From Bacillota bacterium (lineage in GTDB: Bacteria; Bacillota; Sulfobacillia; Sulfobacillales; Sulfobacillaceae): DNA of 64,000 nt. Shown in pieces: positions 62,955 through 64,000 of this stretch. The stretch covers positions 1 through 64,000 of the forward strand of contig JAKACM010000005.1 of the NCBI GenBank assembly GCA_021821465.1, read 5' to 3'. The notes below the pieces were generated by a model. That model searched no databases. It saw nothing but the letters and a program-made list of their open reading frames with translations, and was not told the origin of the DNA. The number at the start of each line of letters is the position of its first letter. The first letter of the stretch is position 1. The translations under genes were made by a program, and so were the position numbers.

Positions 62955-63869
62955 TTACATCTCCTCTCGGTTCAGCACGGGACTACTTATTCGGTTCCAT
63001 TTGCTTGCTTCAAGCACGGGGGTGCGCTTGATGGCACGGATGAGTTTGTCCATATCCCGCTCCACGGGCAATATCGATAGCCCAGCCTTTCCCGTACTGG
63101 CGGGCATTGCCATTCGGCATAAGGGAGTTTGCTCGGGATATCCCACGTCCTTTTGTACTCCGACGGCTGTGGCGGCTTCGTAGGATATGGCTTGTCGTTG
63201 GGAAACGTTCCATAATACGGCCTGCCCTCGTTCATTCTTGGGAGTTAAGGTCACTCCCAAGCCTTCTTTTTCGTACCGTTCGCGTGGATGAGGCAAACCG
63301 ACTTCCATCATCATGACGTCATCAACATAAAGAAGAGTGCCTTTGTCAAACCAAACCTTCGCCGGTTCGACTTCAATGATGTCTCCGATGTGTCGGCCAG
63401 ACATGAAGATTTCTCCGATGACAATCATGATTACCCCGCCGATTATTCCCACAACCGTACCCCCGATCACCGTAATGGCGGATGTGCTCAAGGCTACCAG
63501 CATTGCCAGATAATTCCGGGCTTCAAATGTGATGGCAATACCCTCGATATATCCTGGCCCTCGAGAGACTAAAATCAACTTTTCTTCTTGGATCAGGGTA
63601 TTGCGTTCCGTGTTTCTTACATCTCGGAACTGAGTGGCCGCCAGAGTCAAAAATGTAGCAGCCGTAAACTGTTTGCCAATCAGTGCCGTGAGGACGCTGG
63701 ATCCAATCATGGCGGCAATGACAGCCAGGGCTAGTTGAGAGATGTATCCGGAGGGGTATCCGGGGTAATGGGTGTTTCCACTTTTTAAGGAAACGAGCCG
63801 TGAGATTAGTCCTGCCACAAATCCCATAATCATGGGTGTCCAATTAATGGATATCGAGCTACTTGACAT
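62955..63869 (-). CDS. YIEGIA-family membrane protein
   Basis: A 304-residue protein of a family largely confined to spore-forming Firmicutes. It contains the naming motif in RGPGYIEGIAITFEARNYLAM, about four to five membrane helices (about 10-25, 48-66, 72-85, 125-155), and a soluble C-terminal half (EVEPAKVWFDKGTLLYVDDV; GLPHPRERYE). Role unknown; sporulation link is from family distribution. GGAGGAAG precedes ATG 63869. The 130 bases to the window edge show nothing I can name. Confidence 0.85.
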   Translation of the reverse strand: MSSSSISINWTPMIMGFVAGLISRLVSLKSGNTHYPGYPSGYISQLALAVIAAMIGSSVLTALIGKQFTAATFLTLAATQFRDVRNTERNTLIQEEKLILVSRGPGYIEGIAITFEARNYLAMLVALSTSAITVIGGTVVGIIGGVIMIVIGEIFMSGRHIGDIIEVEPAKVWFDKGTLLYVDDVMMMEVGLPHPRERYEKEGLGVTLTPKNERGQAVLWNVSQRQAISYEAATAVGVQKDVGYPEQTPLCRMAMPASTGKAGLSILPVERDMDKLIRAIKRTPVLEASKWNRISSPVLNREEM

Positions 63870-64000
63870 ATCTTCCTCCTACCAGTGGCATTGGATTTTT
63901 CCAGATAATGCTCCGATCTATTTTGGTGTAAGCCAGTTCGACGTTATTGTGAGTCAATATCTTGTCGGGCATACATATTTTTTCGGTGAGGGACACTGAA

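Noticed and set aside
63772-63999. Plus-strand ORF at the window end
   Set aside because: It overlaps the start of the YIEGIA gene on the other strand and has no supporting motif or site.

Overview
The window reads as chromosomal DNA of an endospore-forming member of the Firmicutes with roughly 50% GC. The evidence is spoIIGA, sigE, sigG, spoIIR, ylmC, divIVA and a YIEGIA-type spore gene set, together with a PyrR-controlled pyr operon and a T-box ileS. Gene order follows the Bacillus subtilis dcw-spoIIG-ylm-ileS-lsp-pyr block. A Sulfobacillus-like organism is my guess from gene content and base composition; nothing in the sequence proves it.

Layout: 1-1080 holds the frameshifted end of a TnpB-type insertion sequence. 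1163-1313 is a tRNA-Ala(CGC) with a consensus promoter and a strong hairpin after it. 1787-18703 is the division and cell-wall (dcw) cluster: mraZ with its operator, rsmH, ftsL, two class B penicillin-binding proteins, murE, murF, mraY, ftsW, murG, murB, murA, a small unknown ORF, ftsA and ftsZ. murD and a recognisable ftsQ/divIB are missing from their usual places; murD lies about 40 kb away at 55236. 18849-22423 is the mother-cell/forespore sigma module: spoIIGA-sigE, then sigG-spoIIR behind a sigma-F/G type promoter, then ylmC. 22484-23600 is a decayed IS607-type element. 23726-26421 is pgeF-yggS-sepF-yggT-divIVA. 26429-33497 is T-box-ileS-lspA-rluD plus a partly decayed 2-kb tandem duplication running into an mscS-type gene. 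33662-44294 is the pyrimidine operon (pyrR-pyrB-pyrC-carA-carB-pyrK-pyrD-pyrF, then pyrE).

From 44362 on the content is more mixed: rqcH (minus strand), an MFS exporter, pyruvate kinase, a D-amino-acid-type aminotransferase, trmL, a Ca2+/cation antiporter, a creatininase-family protein, an aspartate-type aminotransferase with murD, typA, a shortened DnaE-family polymerase with a degenerate PHP domain, a membrane protein, and on the minus strand a cobalamin adenosyltransferase and the YIEGIA pair.

The genes act together in three main programmes. One is septum and peptidoglycan synthesis (dcw, sepF, divIVA, murD, lspA). The second is compartment-specific sporulation control: SpoIIR made in the forespore would trigger SpoIIGA to process pro-SigmaE in the mother cell. 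The third is de novo UMP synthesis under PyrR attenuation. The least explained items are two highly structured non-coding stretches (49725-49840 and 53634-53795) that resemble right ends/omegaRNA scaffolds of TnpB elements without a tnpB, the tandem duplication with a second, altered lspA, and the missing ftsQ and murD.
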